Below, piece by piece: positions 47,001-53,700 of a stretch of 64,000 nucleotides of DNA (position 1 is the stretch's first letter; each line of letters begins with the position of its first letter). Source of the stretch: Olsenella intestinalis (GTDB lineage: Bacteria; Actinomycetota; Coriobacteriia; Coriobacteriales; Atopobiaceae). The notes beneath the pieces were generated by a model that saw only the letters and a program-made list of their open reading frames with translations, did not search any database and was not told the DNA's origin. Position numbers and translations under genes: made by a program. Where the stretch lies: NCBI RefSeq assembly GCF_023276655.1, contig NZ_JALGRK010000002.1, forward strand, positions 1 through 64,000, given 5' to 3'.

Positions 47001-47408
47001 GCGATCCCGATGTTCCGCCTCTACAACCCCTACTCGGGCGAGCACTTCTACACCAGCTCGCCCGGCGAGCGCGAGTTCCTGAGCCGCGTGGGCTGGAACT
47101 ACGAGGGCGTCGGCTGGTGGGCGCCCATCGAGGGCGGAGAGCCCGTCTACCGCCTCTACAACCCCTACGCCGGAGACCACCACTACACGCCGTCGCCCGG
47201 CGAGCGCGACGCGCTCGTGGCGGCGGGCTGGAACTACGAGGGCGTGGGCTGGAACTCCGGCGGCGACGTGCCGGTGCTCCGGCAGTACAACCCCTACGCC
47301 ACCGTCGGCACCCACAACTTCACGACCTCCGAGGCCGAGAACGACGCGCTCGTGAGGAACGGCTGGCACTTCGAGGGCGTGGGCTGGATGGCGGTGGCGG
47401 CGGGGTAG
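32058..47408 (+). CDS. Giant secreted repeat protein 1 (DUF285/Flg_new/MBG-type adhesin)
   Basis: A single open frame of 5,116 residues. Residues 1-42 are a signal peptide. Residues 88-157 are a Flg_new/InlB-type beta repeat (YFSGWYTAAEGG, TTLYAQYG). Three copies of a larger module follow (about 158-474, 726-1047, 1311-1634): an Asp-rich DxDGDG-type motif, a PPWIK/PWWK motif, LWFDQF, then DUF285 repeats (IDLSGFDFSKVTDATSMFNGC pattern), separated by further Flg_new repeats. From about 1915 to 4980 come beta domains: Ig-like units with TYTGEAQQPAP-type strands, a MucBP-like unit near 2670-2743, MBG units (KTFGDATPTITGTVTG) and YDG units (YDGTT). The last 130 residues are three DUF5648-like repeats (RLYNPYSGEHFYT). 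No LPXTG or C-terminal helix is present. ATG 32058 has GGAGGG at 32048-32053. It is likely an adhesin or scaffold. Confidence 0.9.
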   Translation: MGKTIRPRLSRKLLALLAMGVFAAVLVAGTAFALGAFTAPYAYDDPLAGGAPLEPLDEAYSGQGSVESLGVACDAGDLSRALDPQASTISVTFKNSNGSTIQTISETVGSTWRFPSNPTPASGKYFSGWYTAAEGGVRVNAPQTVEATSPTTLYAQYGTGQEFYLIPSDEDGDGTRELLTFTTDRTALAGLNIHVKNDGKYYNKSEAAVSGLSASDIDYWVGNTGTAYSSNSSMYPPWIKTGWSEVNKASTVRFDVSFKSAQPVSVALWFDQFINLERFENLEYFDTSRSRDFSLTFGAFNKYTDLDLSMLDTSAAETMYATFFIQSGTKSINISGWNMTGVTNAADMFRGYDAVHPPIESINMSGVKCTAATNLRQMFWCCDKIKVIDLSGFDFSKVTDATSMFNGCSSLETIITAKGASLASANCTNTFKGCNNLYGLAIASNGTRYTTYFKNKNDTGKTYAKTRTTSQEGYFTPADENTSHTITYHYNADGLELSSSATTAIHALSRTYPTIANPLWPRTGFKATSWNTRADGTGTSYEFGQQMTADLTENLELYLQWKPNAYSITFDANGGTGEAPAQTGVAYDGGTVTMPGEDVIHRDGYTLLGWALSPSVSTQTWTPGQVCTKLTDIDGDELHAYAVWRANTYQVTFDGNHANGGPASWSQTNNATYDGTYTLPSSNPTPQSGYYFSGWYTAPVGGTRLSSSTTVQITQDTTMYAQYGKAQDYYVLVDDTDGDGLRDKMTFTADPAMVAGLKSNSFILSRDGHINNTNVQEIDYFVANAGVDYVLEGANWNKTVPWWKENGSQDTGTYNTKTMIKNIRTVSFDQSFKDVTPKSLSLWFDQFRAVTTFENPEYLNTSRTENFEFAFAVMTSLKSIDFSSFDTSAAKDVKRVFWNNSATSINISGWNLESATDCTDMFRDCSKMTDLNMTGVKASKVTNTFQMFMNCTQLTMVDLSGFNLSGVTDAGSMFSGCSKLQTIICADGTNMQGASSADMYKGCTSLVGKCYSSTGAISGRRPFDSAQITTTYSKACTTKNDGYLTPATKFSSYGVTYHINDGEAIDTTTTTTAMVQSAIGKYASVAGALWAREGFHATGWNTAPDGSGASFALGESFSAETEPAANSTLDLYMQWESNTYNVKFDANGGTGSAPDVTDIAYETGKVTMPSEGFERDGYDLAGWALTPTATTPTWTKGAEATKLSYVSDDTLTLYAVWSGPKSYTITFDANTENGGSSITATDGFTKLSNTQLSKSERFGDNYVVPNAPTPQSGYYFSGWYTKPVDGIRVSPNVANSQTGNTTLYAQYGKDENYYVVFTDENGNRGKQVMTFTKDPSMVAGKNKGWIGDGKKAQDIDYVEMNSGYLGHTSLTVPWIEGHRDPSDNNTKDLWTMLQGNCKKVVFDVSFKDVQVRDISYYFDQFRNLEEFEHLDYFDTSRAVNWDLTFGAFNKFKNLDLSMLDTSSAERMKATFFLAQGVETINISGWNLTNVTDTNNMFRGYCNASMGASGYSTIKSINMTGVKCTAVQNTSGMFRECAYLTQLDLSGFDFSHVTSAENMFDTCNALQTILCADTSSSFSGLTASASTQMFKGCNKLKGTYFSSSTTATKAFDGTIDRTYAKAKTLKQDGYLTPLSRYNSYEVIYHLNGEGIDATSTVSSPIHEMTGSYAMTANALWVNPGFKPVSWNTKPDGSGTKFDFGQSFSATNEPKADEKLDLYLQWKPNSYVLTLDANGGSGSVNAKEYGYNNSESHGFTSDIVLPVWSKNGIYRDGYELLGWSVMKNATQPDPGFGAGATVNRLTRVDGDVITLYAVWNKLSYTATLDLNGADGAWTAPEGFTQVSGPAGVWRKASIPFDSTVSLPSPTRTGYNFNGWKVADAAGTAVGTTVAASGNPRELKMGSGAATASATWTVTPPEAIGSLTYNSTRQTIMGVAPGHTIVSVAPSGATTSTSGYGVYEDGVDAGKAYATDAGTYAITVALSEEAKAAGATWDDGTTSDKVIDATIDRLSVGEAQIGVSDVTFTGFEQRPKPTVTFQVAGETVTLQEGVDYTLAWSNNVHAADKSAADAPTVTVTALPTSNVAYGNTQGEQSATFSIAKRSLAEPGEGCEVTFAEISDQTYTGAALQPALTVSLVSGAGTYTLPAADFDSSWSTNVDVTNAAQATATATAAGDFTGAATTTFKIVPADISRATVTLNSASATYDFEGDDLTLPANIAVASATLDYNGDNVAEALVGDRDFTAALATADGSAISAVSAPGSYNVALTGTGNFTGVALAPVTVVPKHYQVTFDAHGGSFAGASSMELEQVWNAAYALPATDPTLGGFTFAGWWTKDGASAADPQGEAAGADWGERVTAETLVPKIAGGKTTIYARWSRDSFAATFSADHGATLTGTEGILDAGGTAQVAYDGAVPAGIGVNAGSLTFLGWTYRMEAPDGSVRTGTVADYTTVKVTGTATFTARLVETTFVAATATDGLVGVGSEAKATAASASAESLATVEGQRIAYAPADENYELSSVTVTDLAAPGEQAHSATVTPGATSFDLGGKAYACSWATAGDDAGALTLGAPGEANMSLTVSFAYSRKTTTFQVMVYKQNVTLDADLSTYEADASMTYTSGVVDAGSKIEVTPAASEGFTFSQAVIENPATTDAGAARFDGSTIVDLYYTRDTYAYTVTYQDGSGATLAPATTATAAFGATVGLADASPVVTVTPPDVAGFDDVSATPITIGVDEKSNVLSVTYGEAAYAVTVDPNGGTWTQDGFTRQDDGTYKRDADLAYRGTQTLVAPTRDGYAFAGWQAAGASAAVSSSTLTQGTEASVVTATWTVAAPAATTRTYDGTAQVVVAAGEGYELAIAPAAGSTAKADGASATDAGALATHAGSYDVTATLRTGDRNVTWADGTTAPKVVTATVERATNSWTSAPACASVTYGTALSPTATPRFPLEGATVTWDYAATAAGPFSADAPTEVGTYVAHATVAETDDYAGLTGTAPFAIGQLALADSNVDAIAEQGYTGSAVTPPVTVRDGDRTLANGTDYTVTYESNVDVGTNTAVAVVEGRGNYAGTVRKAFSIGRAQVAQPEAASLAYNGSAQVGVAVATGFTLEVTEAPAAATGYGVYWLDGTEIGSAYFTTAGTYTVVATPDANHSWEGGSTDPVTLTVTVAPFDISGGALAEVAPLTYTGEAQQPAPALLVDYTGDLVDDQVNEGRDYSLSWANNTDAGNATVTATGTGNFTGTTSRTFRIEPLPVTLRATSENTGKVYDKAAGEPTFAIDVDAGSEAVSDIARTALSPTVTRTDAAGTPTTSQLVGTYVMKIGYTPNANYDVRTEDGTYTISKRPLTVTVNDIAKTFGDATPTITGTVTGAYASGDSASAIGLAYASDVKEDAGTYEGALVATWTDDNYDVTVVPGTLTINPRAISDAKISASADGTKQGDAYVYTFSGEKIQPAISATIDSTVVGPQLYEGEFADFTVQILDSGGTAVDGITAAGTYTARLTGVGSLTGTRELTLRVDNVTPTVTFDANGGTFAGGVTTQAVVQEYTAAWSLPTAPTRTYTKGGQTFTYTFAGWWTKNGSASNDWGEAVAAGAACPCIADTTLYAKWETDREKKAYHVNHYVQELDATGVPVWPAAPTATDDSTGLAGDDATYVQRTVEGHTFDANLTTYADSAHATAQADPLYVAEDGSTVVSLYYTLDSFEVTWTNDDATHATTRAYFGSTAAAPAAMPTRAPGRDYTYTFARWTDESGNDYDNPDLPVKSPVTYHAEYTATPRTYAVTIDANGGELAPGQAAEKSLAFAATLDLPDPTCARGWAFDGWAVKRVGDEGDVGTLTPGSGTTTYTGGTADVKISAKWRISVPAAASGLAYNASEQQVVATSDGVRLTSITAAAGSDNEGKRIDEYGNAVATHAGDYSVTAEISAAVLGVDDSLLSWSDGSTAPHVVTATIARASNQVTDLGTDPVDPVYGDSFSGTANATWGADTISYAWGRTADGTFGASKPTPAGTWYVRATVPEGDDWEAAEATAAFRILPATIENASVTSVPATYNGFSQEPSVTVTVGGGKTLVAGRDYVLEYYADEALTRQVEVSDMVAAGTYWVKAVGVGNYATQSEGEAPESYKAGTYQIMPAELTLSAQALASRPYDATTDATAQLDRATLALSGAVAGETPTLDAAAAQAALDSPNVGERTATVTGVALAAGNPSNANYRIAAGEGGAQATAAATVTPALLTVSGITAVPRAYDGTTVVEVTGTPQIASGVVAGQPVTIDATAPLSAALEDVGAGTARVATVSGLTLADDAAAANVNRNYAFAETTLPVDIARAKLTVTSVPVADKTYDGTTAAVSDPASVTFEGTVAGEAPTLDAGSVAAEFSAPGAGSSVPVTVSGLSLDAANSVNANYELTATTIATAAAIAPAELVVRPHASSAPYGSEPACEGYDLEGFVAGEDRASAGVSGEPTFSFTCTAGSPAGDYAVSAQVDGLSAPNYRFTGAQAAFRVVPADITWDPPVGVSPARPVYGDPISAVGTPSFGEATFVYSSTPTFSPTSTSATPPTTVGTYYVRGTVAGSANWNAGQQVASFTIAPATFDEATVAVEPLVYTGEALQPQVSVRIGTQPPLSADTDYTLAFFADAAGAQKIDPATDVVDAGTYYVQATGRGNYDGTATSVQPFTVDQADSMAVGLAGYVGTYDGAAHALSADVTGVDARSSALTVVEYQVGEGAWSTDAPSFTATTDGDVAVRARATNPNYKTCTSTDATVRIDRAAVTVAADDKSKVFGQEDPVLTATVTGLVGADSVDYELTRDAGEDVGTYVIHATGERLQGSYEVTLADGTLTIDSAVARIPSALAGLAFDGKAQLGVVLDDTLCVAEGERATDAGEHVATVRLLDPGNIVWEDPMIDPADPVEVTYAIAPADIAQATIAPIADQVETGEPIEPALDVTALGRTLAAGVDYEAAYESNVGVGTATVTISGIGNWTGTAQATFQVVPDRPDAIPMFRLYNPYSGEHFYTSSPGEREFLSRVGWNYEGVGWWAPIEGGEPVYRLYNPYAGDHHYTPSPGERDALVAAGWNYEGVGWNSGGDVPVLRQYNPYATVGTHNFTTSEAENDALVRNGWHFEGVGWMAVAAG
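32321..37500 (+). repeat. Three alternating module copies in giant protein 1
   Basis: Modules at about 32530-33480, 34235-35200 and 35990-36960 share the order DGDG-type motif, tryptophan-rich PW motif, WFDQF and DUF285 units, with Flg_new-type repeats between them. They are diverged from each other at the DNA level. Confidence 0.75.
45250..47391 (+). repeat. Near-identical direct repeat, copy 1 (3' end of giant gene 1)
   Basis: A 2,142-base block matching 60774-62915 without length change. By eye the encoded proteins differ at about 45 of 714 positions, against roughly half of positions in the 85 residues just before. Confidence 0.85.
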
Positions 47409-47453
47409 CCGCGTAACCGGCCGCAGAAAAGCTAACGCAGGCGATGCGATGAA

Positions 47454-47484
47454 GGAGGGCCGGCACCTCGGGTGCCGGCCCTCC
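47454..47484 (+). terminator. Perfect 14-bp hairpin after giant gene 1
   Basis: GGAGGGCCGGCACC pairs with GGTGCCGGCCCTCC around loop TCG. The following CTGTCTCG is poor in T, so it may be an inefficient or Rho-assisted terminator. The rest of the 293-base gap to giant gene 2 holds one copy of the dispersed 10-mer and a possible extended -10 (TGGTACGTT, 47616-47624). Confidence 0.6.
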
Positions 47485-47505
47485 CTGTCTCGGGTCGCGG
47501 TGCAG

Positions 47506-47515
47506 GCTCTTCTCG
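47506..47515 (+). repeat. Copy of dispersed 10-mer GCTCTTCTCG
   Basis: Exact copy in the gap between the two giant genes, 22 bases after the hairpin. Confidence 0.5.
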
Positions 47516-47701
47516 CCCATATGGCGAGGGCGAGGCGCGTGGTCGGGCATGCGTGCGACTGGCATGGTCTGTCATGCCGCCTGCCACATATGACCTGCGT
47601 GACGTGCTCTTTCTATGGTACGTTCTTGATGAACTGTAAATGACATCAACGCAGCTCAAACGATGCATCAACGTGGCTTCATGCAACCGGGGAGTACCGT
47701 C

Positions 47702-50700
47702 ATGCACAGCTGCGCGCCGCACCATCGCCTTGCACGTGCGATAGCCGTGATTCTCATCGTCGTCGCGGGCGTCCTTGTCCCGTGTGTGGCCAGAGCCGCC
47801 GTCGTCCAGAGCTCGGGTGCCGCCGCGACGTTGAGCCCGCAGGCTGCGACCAAGAGCGTCACCTTCAAGAACGGATCCGCCACCTTCGCGACCATCACGC
47901 AGACCGAGGGTTCGGGCTGGAAGATGCCCACGACTGACCCCACCAAGTCCGGCTACTTCTTTGCCGGCTGGTACTCTGCGGAATCTGGCGGCGTTCGCAT
48001 CAACGCGGGTGACGTCGTCGGTGCGAACCCGCCTGCGACCCTCTACGCGCAGTTTGGCAAGATCGAGCCCTTCTACGTCGTGGTCGAGGACACGGACGGA
48101 GATGGCGAGCGTGACCTCATGACGTTCACGGCCGACCCCGCGATGGCGACGGGGACCTCCAACCAGTCTGTGGGCACCATCACGGCGGACAACGTCCAGG
48201 ACATCGACTACTACATCTGCAGCACGGGGGACAACTACTCGTGGGACAACGGAAACCTGTCGTCGCCGCCCTGGTGGAAGCAGAAGGGTTCCAAGACAAA
48301 CGATGACACCAAGCCCATGATCAACAAGATCACGGTCGTCCGCTTCGACCAGAGCTTCAAGAACGTGCAGCCGGTCTCGATCGGCCTGTGGTTCGACCAG
48401 TTCAAGATGCTCACGACATTCGAGCACATGGAGTACATGAACACGACGTACACCAAGAACTTCTCGTTTGCGTTCTCGTTCCTCCCGGTCGTGACCAACA
48501 TCGACCTCTCGCCGCTCGACATGAGCGGCGCCACCGACACGAGCCACATGTTCCGCGCCTCGCCCAAGCTCGCCTCCATTGACCTGAGCGGTGTCAACAT
48601 GAGTGCCGCCACGACCGCGACCTGCATGTTCTATGGATGCACGTCGCTGAGCTCGCTCAATACGACGGGCATGACCATGCGTTCGTTGAGGGACGCCTCA
48701 AGCATGTTCTACGGCTGCTCCAGCCTTTCGTTCGTCGACCTCTCGAGCGTGCAGATGTCCACGATCACGAATGCCAACAGCATGTTCTACGGCTGCTCCA
48801 AGCTTAAGACCATCGTTGCGCCCAAGGGGGCCACGCTTGCCTCTGCCAACTGCACGAACGCCTTCTACAATACGAGCGCGCTCGTTGGCCTGGGCGTGGA
48901 CGCCTCGGGCGTCCGCTCTACCACGACGTGGGCCGCCAAGCGTGATACGGGTGCGACCTATGCCAAGGTGCGCACCAAGTCTCAGGAAGGCTATCTCACG
49001 GCAGCGGACGAGAACAGTTCTCGCATGATCACCTACCACTACAACGCCGACGGTCTGGATCTCACGAGCACGGTGCGCTGCCTGCTCAAGGACATCGGCG
49101 GGTCCTATCCGACGATCTCCTCCGCCATCTGGCCCCGGACGGGCTATACGGTCACCAAATGGAACACGGCCGCTGACGGGTCGGGGCAGGACTATGCGCT
49201 GGGGGAGCGGCTCAAGGCTGACCTTCCCGGTAACATCGACCTCTATCAGCAGTGGTCGAAGAACTCCTATGACGTGAGCTATGACGGAAACGGTGGCACC
49301 ACGACGGCCGCCTCCGCCCATGCGGGCTTTGGCGACTCGCTCACGATGCCCGACACCTCCACCACCTCGCGCCCGGGATACTCTCTGGCTGGATGGGCCC
49401 TCACTCCGACGGCGACCACGGCTGCCTGGACGCCGGGTCAGGTGGTGAGTGACATCTCGCTCATCGACGGCGACCAGGTCAAGCTCTATGCCGTGTGGAA
49501 CGTCAACACCTATCGTGTCACGTTCGACGGCAACCAGGCTCATGGCGGCGCCGGCGCATGGTCTCGTCAGGTCAATCAGACCTATGGCGCAACCTATGTC
49601 ATTCCGGGAGAGCAGCCCGCTGCCGATTCCACGCACTACTTCAGCGGCTGGTACACCGAGCCCGAGGGTGGCCAGCGCGTGAGCGAATCGACGGTCGTAC
49701 GCGTCACGGAGGACACGACGCTCTATGCCCAGTATGGCGTGGCGCAGGACTTCTACTGCATCGTCGACGACTCCGACGGAGACGGCCACAAGGACCGCAT
49801 GGTCTTCAGCGGCGACGCCTCCATGACGGCCGGACTGGTGAGCGACGCGCAGATTCGCAGTCGTGACGGAGCCGTCACCCAGGCGAACGTCCAAGAGGTC
49901 GACTACTACATCTGTCGATCGGATGCCCTGTACAGCTGGGACAATGGCAACATCACCTCGCCGCCATGGTGGAAGCAGGGTAGCAAGACGACTGACTACA
50001 CCACTACCATGTGCAACGAGATTCGCACGGTGTCGTTCGACCCGAGCTTCAAGGATGTCACCCCACGCAGCATTGGGCTCTGGTTCAATCAGTTCTATGC
50101 TCTCACGGGCTTCGAGAACGTGGAGTATCTCAACTCATCACGAGCCGAGCGCTTCGACTTCGCATTCTCGCGCACGCCCTCCTTGACTACCGTCGACTTC
50201 TCGAACCTTGATACGTCTTCGGCCAGGGTCATGACGAGGGCCTTCTGGAACAGTGCGGCAACGAGCATCGACATCTCCGGCTGGAATCTCTCCAATGTCA
50301 TCGACTTTTCCCTCATGTTCTTCAATTGTCCCAATCTGACCCATCTCAACACGAGTGGCGTCGTCGCCCCCAAGGCCGAGAACACGAGCGAGATGTTCGA
50401 GAGCTGCCCGAGGCTCACCTTCCTCGACCTCTCGGGCTTCAACCTCTCCGGCGTAAAGAACTCGAAGGCAATGTTCAATGGCTGCACGAAGCTCACCACG
50501 ATCGTCTGCGCCGACGGCACGGACATGAGGGGGGCGACGAGTGCGGACAACACGTACAACAACTGCACGAGCCTCGTGGGCAAATGCTACAGTGCCTCGG
50601 GCGCCGTCGTGGGCCAGCGCGCCTATGACTCGAGCCAGCGTGGAAAGACCTACTCCAAGGCGTGCACGACCAAGAATGACGGATACCTCACACCGGCAAC

Positions 50701-53700
50701 CAAGTACTGCTCCTACGAAATCACCTATCACATCAACGACGGCTCGGCGGTTGACACGAGCACTTCGACGTCATGCATGCTCAAGTCTGCCGTTGGAAGC
50801 TATGCAACGGTTGCGGGAGCGCTTTGGTCGCGCCTGGGCTATCACGCCACTGGCTGGAACACGGCCCCAGATGGCTCTGGCAGCGCACTCTCCTTCGACG
50901 AGTCGCTCACGGCTGGCAACGAGCCTGCTGCGAGCACGACCCTCGACCTGTATCTCATGTGGGAGCCCAACACCTACGACGTTCGTTTCGACGCAAACGG
51001 GGGGCGCGGCTCGGCAGACCCGCAGACGGGGATTGCCTATGCGGACGGCGTGGTGACCATGCCGGGGAATGCCTTCTCGCGCGATGGCTATGACCTTGCG
51101 GGTTGGGCCCTCACGCCTACGGCGACGGAGCCGACATGGCTGCCGGGGGAGAGCGCCGGCCAGCTGAGCTACGTGAGCGGAGACGAGCTTACCCTCTATG
51201 CCGTGTGGGCGGGTCCCAAGAGCTTCGACATCACATTCGACGCCAACGTCGAGCATGGCGGTGCCTCGATCACGCCCACCAGCGGCTTCACGACACTGTC
51301 GTCCACGCAGGTCATGCGTAGCGAGGCTTACGGCAGCAAGTACATCCTTCCCAGCGACCCCACTCCCGCTTCCGACTATTACTTCGCGGGATGGTATACC
51401 AAGCCCGTGGACGGCATTCGCGTTTCCGACACGACCCTGAATTCGAGCGCCGGACCCGTGACCCTCTACGCCCAGTACGGGCGGGCCCAGGACTACTACG
51501 TCATCCTGAGCGAGCCGGACGCGGATGGCTGGTGCACGCACATGACCTTCACGGCCGACGCCTCAAAGCTTGCGGGCCTCACAAGCGACCGCGACATCAT
51601 CGCGCGGGACGGCTACGTGAGCGACCAGGCGACGACCGTCGGCGGCGTCAGCGTCCGGAACAACGGGCAGGAGGTCGACTACTTCATCAGCAACACCTCG
51701 CGCATCGACTCTTGGGACAACGGCAACTCAACCTCCGCTCCCTGGTGGAAGCAGGCCGGGAGCGGATCGGGAAACGACAAGCTTTTCGATACCAGAACCA
51801 TCATCGGCAGAGTCAAGAAGATCACCTTCGACCCAACTTTCAAGGACGTTCAGCCGCGCAGCATCGCACTGTGGTTCAACCAGTTCCAACAGCTCACGAC
51901 GTTCGAGAACATGCCCTACCTGAACACCTCCTACACGCAGAGCTTCGACTTTGCCTTCGGCACCCTGGCTGCCATGAATTCGCTCGACCTCACGTCGCTC
52001 GACATGAGCTCTGCCACGACGGCCGAGTGCATGTTCCGCAGCAACCCGACGCTCACTTCCATCAACCTCTCGGGCGTCAACATGAGCTCGGTACGCAACA
52101 TGTATCGCATGTTCGAGGCCAACACCAATCTCACCTCGCTAAACCTCACCGGCGTGGTGGCCAGTTCGGTCGAGAACGCTGGGCTCATGTTCGTGGGTAC
52201 CTCAAAGCTCAAAACGATCGACCTCTCGGGCTTTGACCTCTCGACAATCACTGATGCCAGGGGAATGTTCGGTGGCTGCTCGCAGCTGCGCACGATTCTC
52301 TGTTCCGACACCTCGTCCCAGATTCCTGCCTCGGCGTGCGCCAACTCAATCGCATACGGCTCCAGTAGCTACTATGCGTTTACGGGCTGCTCCAACCTCA
52401 CGGGCACCTACTACAGCCCATCAACGCAGGTCACCTCGACCTTTGCCTCGCATGCCGGCGAGGCGGGCAATGCCCAGGTCAACGGAACCTATGCGAAGGC
52501 AAGGACCCTCAGCCGCGAGGGCTACCTGAGTCCGCTCACGCGCTACAACTCCTACGACTTCGTCTACCATCTCAACTCGGAGGATGGCGACGCCACCTCT
52601 GTTGTGAGCTCGCCGCTCAAGGCGATGACGGGGTCGTATGCCACGATCTCGGCGCCGCTCTGGAACAACCCTGGTTACAAGGCGCTGTCCTGGAACACCA
52701 AGCCAGACGGGTCGGGCACGACCTATGAGTTCGGACAGGCCCTCACCGCCTCGAACGAGCCGGCCGGAAGCTCCTCGACCGACCTCTACCTGCAGTGGAA
52801 GCCCAACACCTACGTCCTCACGCTCAACAACAATGGGGGAGCAGGCTCGGTCAACTCGAAGGAGTACGGCTACAACAACTCCGAGTCGCATGAGTTCAAG
52901 ACCGAGATCAAGCTTCCGACGTGGAGCAGGAACGGCATCTATCGTGACGGCTACACGCTGCTGGGCTGGTCGCTCTCGGACACCAAGACGGAGCCGGATC
53001 CCGGCTTCGAGGCGGGTGCCACCGTAAGCCGGCTCACCCGCGTCGACGGGGACGAGGTCACGCTCTACGCCGTGTGGCGTATCAACGCCTATGAGCTCGA
53101 CGTCGACCTCAACGGCGCCGACGGCGCCTGGACCGCTCCTGCGGGATTCGTCCCAGGTGCGACGGCTGGAACCTACGCGCGCACGGACGTCGACTTTGGG
53201 TCGACCGTGACGCTTCCCGATCCCACCCGCGAGGGCTACGAGTTCGCGGGGTGGGAGGTGACGGACGCCCAGGGCACTGCCGTCGCCACGACGGTGGCGG
53301 ACGGTTCGGGCTCCTCGACGGTCACGATGGGCTCGGGCAACGCGAGCGTGAAGGCGACCTGGCGCGTGGCCGCCCCGCAGGCGGCTGAGCTCACCTACAG
53401 CTCCCACCAGCAGACGGTCATCCCCGCCGCGCCTGGCTACACCCTCGGTGCGCCCGCTCCCACGGGATCGACGTCGTCCACGGCAGGCTATGGCGTCGAT
53501 GCCACCGGTGCGGCCTACGTGACCGACGCCGGCACCTATGCCGTCGTCGCCACGCTCTCGGACGCCGCGCGCTCCACGGGTGCCATGTGGGCCGACGGCA
53601 CCACCTCCGACCGCGTCATAGAGTTCGAGGTCCGTCGACTCTCCATCGACGACGTCGACATCAGCGTGGATGGCGCCACCTTCACGGGCTTCGAGCAGCG

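Noticed and set aside
47011-47408. Sortase (LPXTG) anchor at the end of the giant proteins
   Set aside because: No LPXTG-like motif, hydrophobic helix or basic tail at either C-terminus.
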